Assembly (NCBI RefSeq): GCF_900107545.1
Contig: NZ_FNQZ01000001.1
Location: forward strand, 248,001 to 312,000
Length of the DNA stretch: 64,000 bases
Direction of reading: 5' to 3'
Source of the DNA: Pseudobutyrivibrio sp. ACV-2
Lineage (GTDB): Bacteria; Bacillota; Clostridia; Lachnospirales; Lachnospiraceae
Under the pieces are notes generated by a model. That model had not been told where the DNA came from. It saw nothing but the letters and a program-made list of their open reading frames with translations, and did not search any database. Below, piece by piece: positions 37,038 to 45,669 of the stretch (its first letter is position 1; each line of letters opens with the position of its first letter). Position numbers and translations under genes: made by a program.

Positions 37038-37529
37038 TTAATCTACATGCAAAACTATTTGTCCAAGGTTTCTTGTTTGAGGAACATCTATAACACGCTG
37101 ATTAATACTTCCTCTCCATTTTGCCTGTAAATCTATCTTATCAATTTCAAATTCTCCGTCAACTAAAACATCTATATATTCCATTATTTCCAGAGATTTA
37201 ATATCTTCGTAAGTGAAGCCTGTGTAGAGCCAGACGGTCTTGCCGGGAAATCTCTCCCTAATTTCCCGGGCAAGTGCCGTCACTTCACCACGGTTTCCAG
37301 GATACAGTGGATCCCCCCCACTAAATGTAATTCCTGAAATATAATCTCTAGACAATACTTCAAACAATTCATCTTTGGCTGCCTGATCAAACTTCAAGCC
37401 GCCATCCGGATCCCATGTGATGGGATTCTGACATTCTTTGCAATGATGGTCGCAGCCTGCTACCCAAAGTACCACACGGAGACCATCACCATTTAACATG
37501 TCATCCTTAGTAATATTATGATAATTCAT
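37038..37529 (-). CDS. nrdG: Anaerobic RNR-activating protein NrdG
   Basis: A 163-residue radical-SAM activase. The [4Fe-4S] motif CxxxCxxC is Cys26, Cys30, Cys33 (CDHHCKEC), and FSGGDPLYPGN binds SAM. It uses SAM and an electron to install the glycyl radical on NrdD, encoded 23 bases upstream. Confidence 0.98.
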   Translation of the reverse strand: MNYHNITKDDMLNGDGLRVVLWVAGCDHHCKECQNPITWDPDGGLKFDQAAKDELFEVLSRDYISGITFSGGDPLYPGNRGEVTALAREIRERFPGKTVWLYTGFTYEDIKSLEIMEYIDVLVDGEFEIDKIDLQAKWRGSINQRVIDVPQTRNLGQIVLHVD

Positions 37530-37552
37530 GTTGTCAATATACTCCCAGTTTA

Positions 37553-39676
37553 TTACATAGATTTACGATCGGCTATTTCTGCCATCTTAGCCTCGTTTAA
37601 GCGAGTATCTCCCTTTACACGTGAATATGAAAGATATCCGTTCATACGATCGATTTTTGTAAGATTTTTGCTTCCGCAAACTGGACATACATCCATCTCA
37701 AGCTCCTCGTGACCGCAATCATCACAATATGAAAGGGAAAGATTGACACCTTCATAAAATCCCTTTTCCATAGCGCGACGAACCAGGGTCTTTACCGCAT
37801 CACGGTTGTAGTTGATAGGATAACGTACATACTGAATCTTTCCGCCATTTGAAAGCTCCCAGAAACGACCTTCCTTGTCTTGCTTTTCAATTGGTGTAAT
37901 ATCTTCGGTTACATGACAGTGAAAAGAGTTTGAAACATATTCTCTGTCAGAAACGTTTTCTACGATTCCATATTTGTTTCTAAACTGCTTAACCTGCAAT
38001 CCACAAAGGTTCTCAGCAGGTGTTCCATAGATGGCATAAAGATTGCCGTCTTCTTCTTTATACTGATTAACCTTGTCATTGATATGTCTAAGAACTTCAA
38101 GTGCAAATTCTCCATCCTCAACAAGTGATTTGCCATTGTAAAGCTCCTGAAGTTCATTGAAGGCTGTAATTCCAAAGCTTGCTGTAGCAGCCTTAAGCAA
38201 AGGCTTAATTTTGTCGTGGAATCCAAGGTGTCCACCATAAAAACCACCTTCACAATACGCAAGTGGATTGGTAGATGCACGCATCTCTCCAAGATAAGCA
38301 TATGTACGAATGTGAAGCTTTCTAATCATCTCCAGATAATAATCGAGGACTTCATAGAAATCTCGGGATTCTTGACGTGACTTAGCAAGAATCATTGGAA
38401 GATGTAGAGACACAGCACCGATATTGAATCGCCCAATGAATACTGGCTCATCCTCATCATCTGCAGGCTTCATGCCACCACGTTCATACCATGGTGAAAG
38501 GAAAGCTCTGCATCCCATAGGAGAGATAACCTTGCCGTATTTTTTGTACATGCTTGCGATATAGCCCTCTCCTGTAAGTGAAAGCCAATCTGGATACATG
38601 GTCTTTCTTGAGCAATCGATTCCTGCTTCGAAAACATCCTCAAGCTCTCCACCTGGTCCATGTAGATTTTCATCATAAAGGAACACAATCTTTGGGAACA
38701 ACACTGGCTTTTTAAAGCCTGGCTTGCCTTGCCCGATTGAACGAACCTTAAGACATGCTTTAGATGCCATTTTTGAGAAAACGGATGTACCAAGTCCAAT
38801 AGTTACTGTAATAAATGGATAATCACCGCGTGATGATGCAACAGTGTTGAATTTGTACTCCCAGCCCTGGAAGCCCTGTTCCATTTCACGCTCTACTTCT
38901 TTCATAGAAACCTCATGAGCCTTCTGTTCGTCAATACCAAGCTCAAGATATTTTTCCATATATTTATCAAAGGATTTCTTAGCGTATTTTTCCAGTATCT
39001 GATCTGCCTGTGGGATTGTAAATCCACCATACTGCTGGCTGGCAGCAGAAAGAACAATGTCACCAATAACATCGAAAGCAACATCAAGGCTTTTTGGCTC
39101 ATTGTAGAAAATATTTCCCATCTCGAAGCCACCTTCAAGAACCGTCTTAACATCAAAAAGGCAGCAGTTCATGGTATCACGACGAGCATTCATATCATGA
39201 ATGTATATATAGCCATCACGAATAGCCTGAACTTCTTCAGTTGTAAGGAAAAACTTTTTGTAAAGCTCACGGTTTAACTCATTAAAAATCAGTGAACGCT
39301 TAGTAGAAACTAAAGCTGAATCTGTATTTGAATTCTCCTTATCACCGATGTACATAATGTTCTGAGATTTCTTATAAACATCATCAAGCATCTGGACAAA
39401 ATCCTGCTTATAGTTGCGATAGTCGCGGTAAGATTTTGCCACCATTGGGTTAACGCGTTCCAAAGCACCCTCAACAATATTATGCATTTGTGCAATCTCA
39501 ATCTTCTCAAGGCCAAGTTCCTCCACTCTTTCCTCAACAAATTGACATATGAATCGCTCCTGCTCAGGAGTGAATTTAACAAGGACTCTAGTTGCAGACT
39601 TTCCAACAGCCTCTACAACCTTTTGCACATCAAATTGCTCAAGTGCACCGTCCTTTTTTACAACAAAACGCTTCAT
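37553..39676 (-). CDS. nrdD: Anaerobic ribonucleoside-triphosphate reductase NrdD
   Basis: A 707-residue oxygen-sensitive class III ribonucleotide reductase. An ATP-cone allosteric domain forms the first 90 residues, the glycyl-radical barrel follows, and the C-terminus has the zinc tetrad Cys651, Cys654, Cys664, Cys667 and the radical Gly689 in SRVKGDTRLN. It reduces NTPs, usually with formate as electron donor. Start ATG 39676 with TGGAGG upstream; NrdR-type boxes lie in its promoter. Confidence 0.98.
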   Translation of the reverse strand: MKRFVVKKDGALEQFDVQKVVEAVGKSATRVLVKFTPEQERFICQFVEERVEELGLEKIEIAQMHNIVEGALERVNPMVAKSYRDYRNYKQDFVQMLDDVYKKSQNIMYIGDKENSNTDSALVSTKRSLIFNELNRELYKKFFLTTEEVQAIRDGYIYIHDMNARRDTMNCCLFDVKTVLEGGFEMGNIFYNEPKSLDVAFDVIGDIVLSAASQQYGGFTIPQADQILEKYAKKSFDKYMEKYLELGIDEQKAHEVSMKEVEREMEQGFQGWEYKFNTVASSRGDYPFITVTIGLGTSVFSKMASKACLKVRSIGQGKPGFKKPVLFPKIVFLYDENLHGPGGELEDVFEAGIDCSRKTMYPDWLSLTGEGYIASMYKKYGKVISPMGCRAFLSPWYERGGMKPADDEDEPVFIGRFNIGAVSLHLPMILAKSRQESRDFYEVLDYYLEMIRKLHIRTYAYLGEMRASTNPLAYCEGGFYGGHLGFHDKIKPLLKAATASFGITAFNELQELYNGKSLVEDGEFALEVLRHINDKVNQYKEEDGNLYAIYGTPAENLCGLQVKQFRNKYGIVENVSDREYVSNSFHCHVTEDITPIEKQDKEGRFWELSNGGKIQYVRYPINYNRDAVKTLVRRAMEKGFYEGVNLSLSYCDDCGHEELEMDVCPVCGSKNLTKIDRMNGYLSYSRVKGDTRLNEAKMAEIADRKSM

Positions 39677-39728
39677 AGAAACCTCCAGGTTAATTTATTG
39701 AATAAATACATTTATAATTTAAATTTTC

Positions 39729-39744
39729 TGTCAATATCTAGTTG
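39729..39744. promoter_or_regulatory. NrdR-like box 1
   Basis: TGTCAATATCTAGTTG shares the central CAATATCTAGT with the NrdR consensus ACACWATATMTWGTGT. Its centre is 30 bases from box 2, close to three helical turns. It is in the transcribed leader of nrdD. Confidence 0.5.
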
Positions 39745-39758
39745 GATTAAATAAATAA

Positions 39759-39774
39759 ATACTAGATATTGTGT
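39759..39774. promoter_or_regulatory. NrdR-like box 2
   Basis: On the minus strand ACACAATATCTAGTAT matches the NrdR box at all positions except the last few. It lies just downstream of the predicted -10, around the transcription start. NrdR is the ATP-cone repressor of ribonucleotide reductase genes. Confidence 0.7.
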
Positions 39775-39781
39775 TGATAGA

Positions 39782-39813
39782 ATTATACTACCACCACACT
39801 ATCTAGTAGTCAA
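39782..39813 (-). promoter_or_regulatory. Promoter of nrdD-nrdG-dut with NrdR-like box 3
   Basis: Minus-strand TTGACT (39808-39813) lies 17 bases from TAGTAT (39785-39790) and 20 from TATAAT (39782-39787). A third box-like sequence, ACACTATCTAGT (39796-39807), fills the spacer, so repressor binding would block RNA polymerase. Confidence 0.6.
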
Positions 39814-39878
39814 TAGATGTCAGCACCACAAAATAAAGTTTTACAATTCAGACATATTTCATGAAATACTCATAAATC

Positions 39879-39905
39879 AAAAAGGGCCGCATCTATTGCG
39901 ACCCT
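39879..39905 (-). terminator. Terminator upstream of the nrdD promoter
   Basis: A 9-position stem with one mismatch (39883-39891 with 39897-39905) and TTTTT on the minus strand. It follows the PepSY-like fragment by 16 bases and probably once terminated that gene; it now ends the MBL hydrolase transcript. Confidence 0.7.
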
Positions 39906-39921
39906 AAATTCAATATTTCAA

Positions 39922-40071
39922 TTAATCAATAACCTGATGATTTAAGATTTCTCCTGTTGTGGCGTCAATATGCTTTTCTATAACATTTATGAAGGCTGTA
40001 ACTCTTTTATTTATTGGATAAAAATTTTTTATTAAATTTTGCGCAATTTTTCGTAACTCTATTAAGTAAAG
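39922..40071 (-). pseudogene. Start-less C-terminal fragment, PepSY-like
   Basis: An open frame of 49 codons with no ATG, GTG or TTG at a usable place, preceded by an in-frame TAG. The end, VIEKHIDATTGEILNHQVID, fits the closing strand of PepSY-type domains (IDA-x-TGE-ilxxxv). It sits between an intact gene and a terminator, as a gene tail would after deletion of its front. Assignment rests on a short motif. Confidence 0.4.
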
Positions 40072-40082
40072 CTAAATCTTAG

Positions 40083-40907
40083 TTATACATTAAACTGTAA
40101 ACCAACGTTTAATTGGTTAACTTTTTCACCAAGCTCCTCTTTCAAAATGTTATAGGCCCTGTTTTTAGTACAATGTCCCGTCCAAATGTAGTCTATTTTT
40201 TTATCCCTGAAAGCTTGGGCCACAGCAAGTATCTCTTCTTCACTTTTGTTAAATAAGTGAAGCCCACCTATATATGCTGAAATTCTTTTATCAGGAAAAG
40301 TTACCTGCACTTCGTTGATGATGTTTTCTACCCCGCCATGAGAACAGGAATTAAATATAACAAGTCCATTATCTGTATCAAGTACCAGGCTTTGCTCGTG
40401 GGAAAAGCTATCCGGATAGAATCTATGATTTCTTTTCACATACATTTTTTCTCTGATTCCATTTGCATCTAAACCTGATGTCTTATGAGGAATAAGATAA
40501 GCCCCATCAAAAAGCTTATAATCACCTGATATAAGCTCAATTCTATCAGGATATTTTTTTAATAGATTTTTAGGAAGTCCAATATACTTTTTAAAATACT
40601 TTTTCTTATGATAGCACTTGTCTACTGCGCCATCCCTTAAGTAAAATTTAGCTCTATTATTATTTTCAAAAAATCCTGGTATTCCGTTTCCATGATCATA
40701 GTGGGCGTGGCTTAAGATGCCATAATCAATTTGTGACACATCAAATCCCAATCCTTTAAGATTATTCAGATATAAATTGGAGCCACCTGTATCAAGAAGA
40801 AGCTTTTTATCTCCATATTCAATTAAAAGGCAAAGCCCCCATTCCCCTGTAAGATTAAGAAGCTCATTTGAGATATTATCAACAATTACAGTAACTTTCC
40901 CTTTCAT
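40083..40907 (-). CDS. Metallo-beta-lactamase-fold hydrolase
   Basis: A 274-residue MBL-fold protein with the metal motif HAHYDH (67-72), a later histidine in SCSHGG and a C-terminal GHCT. It belongs to the group annotated as 7,8-dihydropterin-6-yl-methyl-4-(beta-D-ribofuranosyl)aminobenzene-phosphate-synthase-like, best known from methanogens; the bacterial substrate is unknown. A TATAAT at 40937-40942 on the minus strand may be its -10. It is divergent from the metallophosphoesterase gene. Confidence 0.88.
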   Translation of the reverse strand: MKGKVTVIVDNISNELLNLTGEWGLCLLIEYGDKKLLLDTGGSNLYLNNLKGLGFDVSQIDYGILSHAHYDHGNGIPGFFENNNRAKFYLRDGAVDKCYHKKKYFKKYIGLPKNLLKKYPDRIELISGDYKLFDGAYLIPHKTSGLDANGIREKMYVKRNHRFYPDSFSHEQSLVLDTDNGLVIFNSCSHGGVENIINEVQVTFPDKRISAYIGGLHLFNKSEEEILAVAQAFRDKKIDYIWTGHCTKNRAYNILKEELGEKVNQLNVGLQFNV

Positions 40908-41055
40908 AATTTTTCCCTATCCCCCTTGATTACTCAATTATAAATATAAGTGTATTAATTCTTTCAGAAATTGCAAATCTTTAATTAAAATCATAAAGAA
41001 TAAACACATTTTCCTAGTAAGATAATCCATAAGTTTAAGCTTTAAAGGAGTTTTT

Positions 41056-42138
41056 ATGATTTGGCTTATAATGTTTTTAGGTGCTACACTCGCTTCAATA
41101 CTTGGTATTATTTACCAGGTTAACGTAATAGCACGTTTTAAATATATTAAAAATAAATTTGTAGCTTTTTTGATAATTCTAACTTTGTTTATAGTTTTCC
41201 TAATAACATTGGAATGGATTAATGCCCTTACTATTGCAATATACACATCACTTTTTTTTGTATTATTCGGCCTTTTAGGAAAATTAATAAATAAAAAATT
41301 CAAGCTAACACAAACTATTAACTGGCATGGCTGGCTTGCTATATTAGCATCAATACTTTACCTTGGTTCAGGTTACTATTTATGTGCCTCTGTAATACAA
41401 AAAGATTATACACTAAGTACTAAAAAAGATATTGAACCTTTAAAAATTGCACTAGTGGCTGATTCCCATATCGGAACAACCTTTGATGGAAATGGATTTG
41501 TAAGTCATTTAAAAACTATAGAGCAACAACATCCGGATATCCTTCTATTGGCTGGGGATTTTGTTGATGATGGAACAAAAAAGTCAGACATGGAGATAGC
41601 TTGCAAAGCGTTGGGTGAAATGAATATAAAATACGGAATCTGGTACTCATATGGCAATCATGATGAAGGATATTTTAATCACAGGGATTTTACAGCTGAA
41701 GATTTAGAAAAGTCACTTCTTGAAAATGGTGTTCATATTCTGGCCGACGAATATGAATTGATAAATGATAGCTTTTATATTGTCGGTAGACGCGATAAAA
41801 ATGTAGATGGAGACATTAGAGCATCAATAGATGAACTGTTAGCAAATGTTAATGCAAGCAAATATATTATTGTTATGGACCATGAGCCAAATGACTATAA
41901 AGCGGAGGCTTCCTCCAAGGCTGACCTTATAGTCTCAGGCCATACTCACGGTGGCCAAATGATTCCAATCAGACATATCGGCGTTCTGGTAGGGGCAAAT
42001 GATGCCACCTATGGTTATGAACGAAATAACAATACTGATTTTATTGTAACCTCCGGTATATCTGACTGGGCACTAAAATTTAAAACTGGTACACGATCTG
42101 AATATGTAGTAATAAATGTTGAAAATGAAATGAGGTAA
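41056..42138 (+). CDS. Membrane metallophosphoesterase (YkuE/YaeI-like)
   Basis: The only well-supported plus-strand gene. 360 residues: four membrane helices (about 1-110) and a calcineurin-like phosphoesterase domain with DSHIG, LAGDFVDDG, YGNHDEG, MDHEP and SGHTHGGQ, the full dinuclear metal set, facing outside the cell by inference. Relatives hydrolyse lipid-linked or nucleotide phosphates such as UDP-diacylglucosamine. AAAGGAG precedes the ATG. Its stop codon directly abuts the stop of the convergent gene. Confidence 0.92.
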   Translation: MIWLIMFLGATLASILGIIYQVNVIARFKYIKNKFVAFLIILTLFIVFLITLEWINALTIAIYTSLFFVLFGLLGKLINKKFKLTQTINWHGWLAILASILYLGSGYYLCASVIQKDYTLSTKKDIEPLKIALVADSHIGTTFDGNGFVSHLKTIEQQHPDILLLAGDFVDDGTKKSDMEIACKALGEMNIKYGIWYSYGNHDEGYFNHRDFTAEDLEKSLLENGVHILADEYELINDSFYIVGRRDKNVDGDIRASIDELLANVNASKYIIVMDHEPNDYKAEASSKADLIVSGHTHGGQMIPIRHIGVLVGANDATYGYERNNNTDFIVTSGISDWALKFKTGTRSEYVVINVENEMR

Positions 42139-43740
42139 TTAAAGCATTTTCAGTAGTCCTTCTATGCCCTGGCTTTCATAAATATCTTTATAGAATGCCA
42201 CCTCATCAACGATTATTTCATCAATCATTTTCATTCCCAAAAGCTCCACAGGAGCCTTGTCATCAGTCATAATAAGGTTCCCTGGCTTATATTCCTGCAA
42301 TCCAGAATATGCCTTTGACATCATCATATAGATATCTTCATCTGTTTCTTTAGCCATTGCGGTCTCAAGACACTGTTTCATATCTGAATTATTGCTGGCA
42401 AAAAGAATTCGATTTGACCAGCCCTGAACATCTGTAGTAAGCATATATGGAAAAACATTTCCTATGGTATCTGCAAGATATTCATTAATATTTCCAGGTG
42501 AGTTGCTACGCATATTCATGTTTACTACCATCACGCCATCATCCGTCAGATGATCCTCAACCAATTGGAAAAATTCCACGGAAGACATCTGAAAAGGAAT
42601 GGTAATATCCTGATAGGCATCCACCATTATCACATCATATTTTTCATCAGAAGCATTAAGGTATGCTCTTCCATCATAGGTTACAACAGGCACATCCTCA
42701 GGCAATTCGAAATATTCTACAGCCAAATCTGTAATCTTTTGGTCAATTTCTACGCCAGTTATATCTATATCATCAAAATATCTCTTTGACTGAGTGGCAA
42801 AGGTACCACTTCCATTGCCAAGCACAAGAACATTTTTTTGTCCCTGGTTTTTAGACATGAACATAGATGCCATGGCATAATCGTAGTACATTCCTGTAGG
42901 ACCTTTTTCTTTTTGATATATAGACTGAACACCGAATAATACGTTTGTAGATAAAATTACCCTTTCTGGATTTTCACTTACCTGCAGATAATTATAAATA
43001 GATTCTCCTTCGTAATTTAGGTTAGTCTGCCAAAATGCAAAGCTATTGTTATGACCAAGAAGGCAGCAGACTAAAAACAGTATTATGCTAACAGGAACCC
43101 TCTTGGCCTGAGAAAAATTTATCTTTGAGCTAATGAAATATATAATGCAAAGAACAAGCAATATACCTGAAAAAATCAAAAAGGAAATAGATGTTCCAAC
43201 TGCAGGTATACTGATAAATGTTGGTACAAAGGTACCTATAATACTTCCAATTGTATTGCTTGCGTTAAGCTTTCCTACAACAGTACCGCTATCGTCTAGG
43301 CTATCTACAGAGAATTTTACTAACGAAGGTGTGACTGTTCCAAGCAAAAACAATGGAAATACGAATATGACCATACAGGCAACAAATGCTGCAAGGACAA
43401 GAAAGTTATTGTTCACGGTAAATATAAGCAAAGCCGAGATACCTATGATTATATATTTTCCTACAACAGGAATTGCTGCAATCCAAATAGCTGCAATTAC
43501 AATTCTAAGATAAAGCTTATCCGGATTTGGATCCTTATCCGCTGCTTTCCCACCGTAAAGATTACCAAGAGCCATATCTATCATTATAGTGCCAATGATT
43601 ATAGTCCATACTATTTGTGATGAGCTAAAGTATGGAGCCAGTAATCTGCTGGCACCAAGCTCAACCGCCATCACCGACATGCCTGCAAAAAACTCTGTCA
43701 AATAAAGATAGAGCTTATTTTTTAATATTGGTCTGTCCAT
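42139..43740 (-). CDS. Membrane-fused spermidine synthase-like protein
   Basis: A 533-residue fusion: residues 1-235 hold about six to seven membrane helices and residues 255-510 a spermidine-synthase-type Rossmann domain (VLVLGNGSGTFATQ, GVEIDQKI, YDVIMVDAYQD). The aminopropyltransferase core binds decarboxylated SAM; whether this membrane-bound form makes a polyamine, or methylates or transports something, is unknown. No speD or other polyamine gene is near. It ends exactly where the plus-strand phosphoesterase gene ends. Confidence 0.87.
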   Translation of the reverse strand: MDRPILKNKLYLYLTEFFAGMSVMAVELGASRLLAPYFSSSQIVWTIIIGTIMIDMALGNLYGGKAADKDPNPDKLYLRIVIAAIWIAAIPVVGKYIIIGISALLIFTVNNNFLVLAAFVACMVIFVFPLFLLGTVTPSLVKFSVDSLDDSGTVVGKLNASNTIGSIIGTFVPTFISIPAVGTSISFLIFSGILLVLCIIYFISSKINFSQAKRVPVSIILFLVCCLLGHNNSFAFWQTNLNYEGESIYNYLQVSENPERVILSTNVLFGVQSIYQKEKGPTGMYYDYAMASMFMSKNQGQKNVLVLGNGSGTFATQSKRYFDDIDITGVEIDQKITDLAVEYFELPEDVPVVTYDGRAYLNASDEKYDVIMVDAYQDITIPFQMSSVEFFQLVEDHLTDDGVMVVNMNMRSNSPGNINEYLADTIGNVFPYMLTTDVQGWSNRILFASNNSDMKQCLETAMAKETDEDIYMMMSKAYSGLQEYKPGNLIMTDDKAPVELLGMKMIDEIIVDEVAFYKDIYESQGIEGLLKML

Positions 43741-43770
43741 TATTTCCCTCCAAATTCTGTTAATTCAGTA

Positions 43771-43795
43771 AAAGACTAGCGAAAAGCTAGTCTTT
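43771..43795 (-). terminator. Terminator of gpsA
   Basis: A perfect 10-bp stem (43771-43780 with 43786-43795) four bases past the gpsA stop, with TTTT inside the closing arm and a short T run. Confidence 0.65.
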
Positions 43796-43798
43796 TGT

Positions 43799-44806
43799 TT
43801 ACCATTCCAAATCGCTTGTTTCATCCTTTTTAGAACGTGTCATAAGCTCATATACAGCATCCTTTGCAGCTAAGCCATCAAACAACACCGCATTAACAAC
43901 ATCAACGATTGGCATTTCTATATTATATTTTTCCGCAAGCTTTTTAGCAGCCTTTGCAGAGTATACACCCTCTACTACCATAGCCACTTTATCCATAGCC
44001 TCGTCTTTTGTCATGCCCTGTCCAATATAAAAACCTGCCATACGGTTTCTAGAATGCATTGAAGAGCATGTAACAATAAGGTCCCCTACACCAGTAAGAC
44101 CTGCAAGAGTTTCTGCCTGTCCACCCATAGCTACTGCAAGAGCAGAAATCTCTTTTATACCACGAGTAATAAGCGCAGCCTTAGCATTGTCACCAAAGCC
44201 CAAGCCATCTGACATACCAGCTGCAAGGGCAATAACATTTTTAAGAGCTGCACCTACCTCTATTCCCTTTACATCTGGGGAAGAATATACTCTAAAATAT
44301 TTGTTCATGAATAGATTCTGAACAAACAAAGAAGTCTGACGATCTGTTGAACCGGCAACAACAAGTGTTGGCTTAAATACAACAACCTCCTCAGCATGGC
44401 TTGGTCCTGAAAGAACGCAAATCTTTTTTGTAGAGCCAAGTACGTCTTCTAAAATCTCTGTCTGTGTGAAAAGAGTCTCTTCCTCGATGCCCTTTGTCAC
44501 TGTAATAAAAATCTGATTGTCATTTACGAAATCCTTGATTTTTTCAGCAGTTTCTCTTGTGGCTTTTGAAGGAACTGCCATGAGAACTACGTCAGCTGTT
44601 CTTGCAGCATCTTCAATATCTGCTGTAAAAATCATTGAATCTGGAAGCTTAACACCCTTTATCTTATCTGAGGTATGAGTGTCATTCATCTGGTCCACCT
44701 GGGATTGTCTGTGGGACCATACTTTTACTTCGTGACCATTTTTATTAAGCATTACAGCCAAGGCGATGCCCCAACTTCCTGCTCCAAATACACTTATTCT
44801 TGCCAT
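43799..44806 (-). CDS. gpsA: Glycerol-3-phosphate dehydrogenase [NAD(P)+]
   Basis: A 335-residue enzyme reducing dihydroxyacetone phosphate to sn-glycerol 3-phosphate, the backbone of phospholipids. The dinucleotide motif GAGSWG is at 7-12; the catalytic Lys lies in AALKNVIALAAG. Its product is the substrate of PlsY, whose gene lies 206 bases upstream, so lipid synthesis is the shared theme. Two hairpins occupy the gap between them. Confidence 0.98.
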   Translation of the reverse strand: MARISVFGAGSWGIALAVMLNKNGHEVKVWSHRQSQVDQMNDTHTSDKIKGVKLPDSMIFTADIEDAARTADVVLMAVPSKATRETAEKIKDFVNDNQIFITVTKGIEEETLFTQTEILEDVLGSTKKICVLSGPSHAEEVVVFKPTLVVAGSTDRQTSLFVQNLFMNKYFRVYSSPDVKGIEVGAALKNVIALAAGMSDGLGFGDNAKAALITRGIKEISALAVAMGGQAETLAGLTGVGDLIVTCSSMHSRNRMAGFYIGQGMTKDEAMDKVAMVVEGVYSAKAAKKLAEKYNIEMPIVDVVNAVLFDGLAAKDAVYELMTRSKKDETSDLEW

Positions 44807-44841
44807 TATTTTTGTACGCTCCTGGGTTGTATAAAGTTTGC

Positions 44842-44931
44842 GCTAGTTACGCATACAATAGATAGGACCCTTTTTCTCATCGCTTTCGCTATACTCTCAA
44901 AAAAGGGTCCTATCCATTGTATACTACTAGC
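44842..44931. repeat. Long inverted repeat B between plsY and gpsA
   Basis: Arms 44852-44875 and 44899-44923 pair over about 24 positions (two G-U in RNA), extended by GCTAGT/ACTAGC (44842-44847, 44926-44931) across a small internal loop and capped by a GAAA-type loop on the minus strand. No intrinsic T tract follows. Outer sequences resemble those of inverted repeat A at 47033-47122. Confidence 0.7.
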
Positions 44932-44944
44932 TTAGTTTATCTAA

Positions 44945-44971
44945 CGCCCCAAGTAAAAGGTATTTGGGGCG
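44945..44971 (-). repeat. Small GC-rich hairpin behind plsY
   Basis: CGCCCCAA and TTGGGGCG pair perfectly (44945-44952 with 44964-44971), 41 bases past the plsY stop and just upstream of inverted repeat B. Without a real T tract, it may be a weak terminator or part of a larger structured region. TACGCAT-type heptamers recur around it. Confidence 0.5.
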
Positions 44972-45012
44972 GTACGCATTCGAAATCGATTTTAAAGTCG
45001 TTCACATACGCA

Positions 45013-45669
45013 TTACGCGCGGGTCTCTGGGTGGAAGGAGAATTTGTTCTCGTTTCCGTTTAAGAGGCGCTTGATGTTTGCGTGGTGTAATACGATTGCT
45101 AAAGCTGCTACGAAACAGCAAATAACTAAAACTTCGATTTGCTCTGAGCTTGTGTATTTTGCATCAAGTAAGCCATAGTGAGCGCCAACTAGCATTTCAA
45201 TTGCAAATGAAAGACATCCAATAATAGAACCCAGTGATACGTAACGTGTTAAAGCTACGAGAGCAATGAAAACGCATGCTGGTATTGGAAGTCCCATTGG
45301 AAATAATGCAATAATAAATCCGAGAGTTGATGCAACACCTTTGCCACCTTTAAAATGCATATAGCATGGAAAATCATGTCCTAATACAGTTCCAAGGCCT
45401 GCATATACCATATAAATATAAACGCTATCTACAAATCTATGGTATGTAAGCCATACAAAAAAGCATGCAACGACACACTTAAAACAATCCCAAAGCAAGG
45501 TAATAAGACCTGCTGTAACACCAAGGTTGCGCATAGTATTTGTAGAACCCACATTACCGCTGCCTACCTTTGTTAAATCAATATGCTTTGACTTTCCGAT
45601 TAAATACCCCATCAAAACCATGCCAAAGCAATAACCAATTAATACAGCAATAATTCTCCCAATAATCAT
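45013..45669 (-). CDS. plsY: Glycerol-3-phosphate acyltransferase PlsY
   Basis: A 218-residue membrane enzyme with five to six helices that moves acyl groups from acyl-phosphate to glycerol 3-phosphate, the first committed step of phospholipid synthesis. The conserved motifs GSGNVGSTN and GHDFPCYMHFKGGKGVA are intact. The ATG overlaps the der stop by one base, so translation is coupled. Confidence 0.97.
   Translation of the reverse strand: MIIGRIIAVLIGYCFGMVLMGYLIGKSKHIDLTKVGSGNVGSTNTMRNLGVTAGLITLLWDCFKCVVACFFVWLTYHRFVDSVYIYMVYAGLGTVLGHDFPCYMHFKGGKGVASTLGFIIALFPMGLPIPACVFIALVALTRYVSLGSIIGCLSFAIEMLVGAHYGLLDAKYTSSEQIEVLVICCFVAALAIVLHHANIKRLLNGNENKFSFHPETRA

Larger units (their letters stand above)
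39677..40082. other. 406-base gene-poor region between nrdD and the MBL hydrolase gene
   Basis: From left to right it holds the nrdD leader and promoter with three NrdR-like boxes (39729-39813), a terminator-like hairpin (39879-39905), and an open, start-less reading frame (39922-40071) that looks like the tail of a lost gene. I see no other structure in it. Confidence 0.7.
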
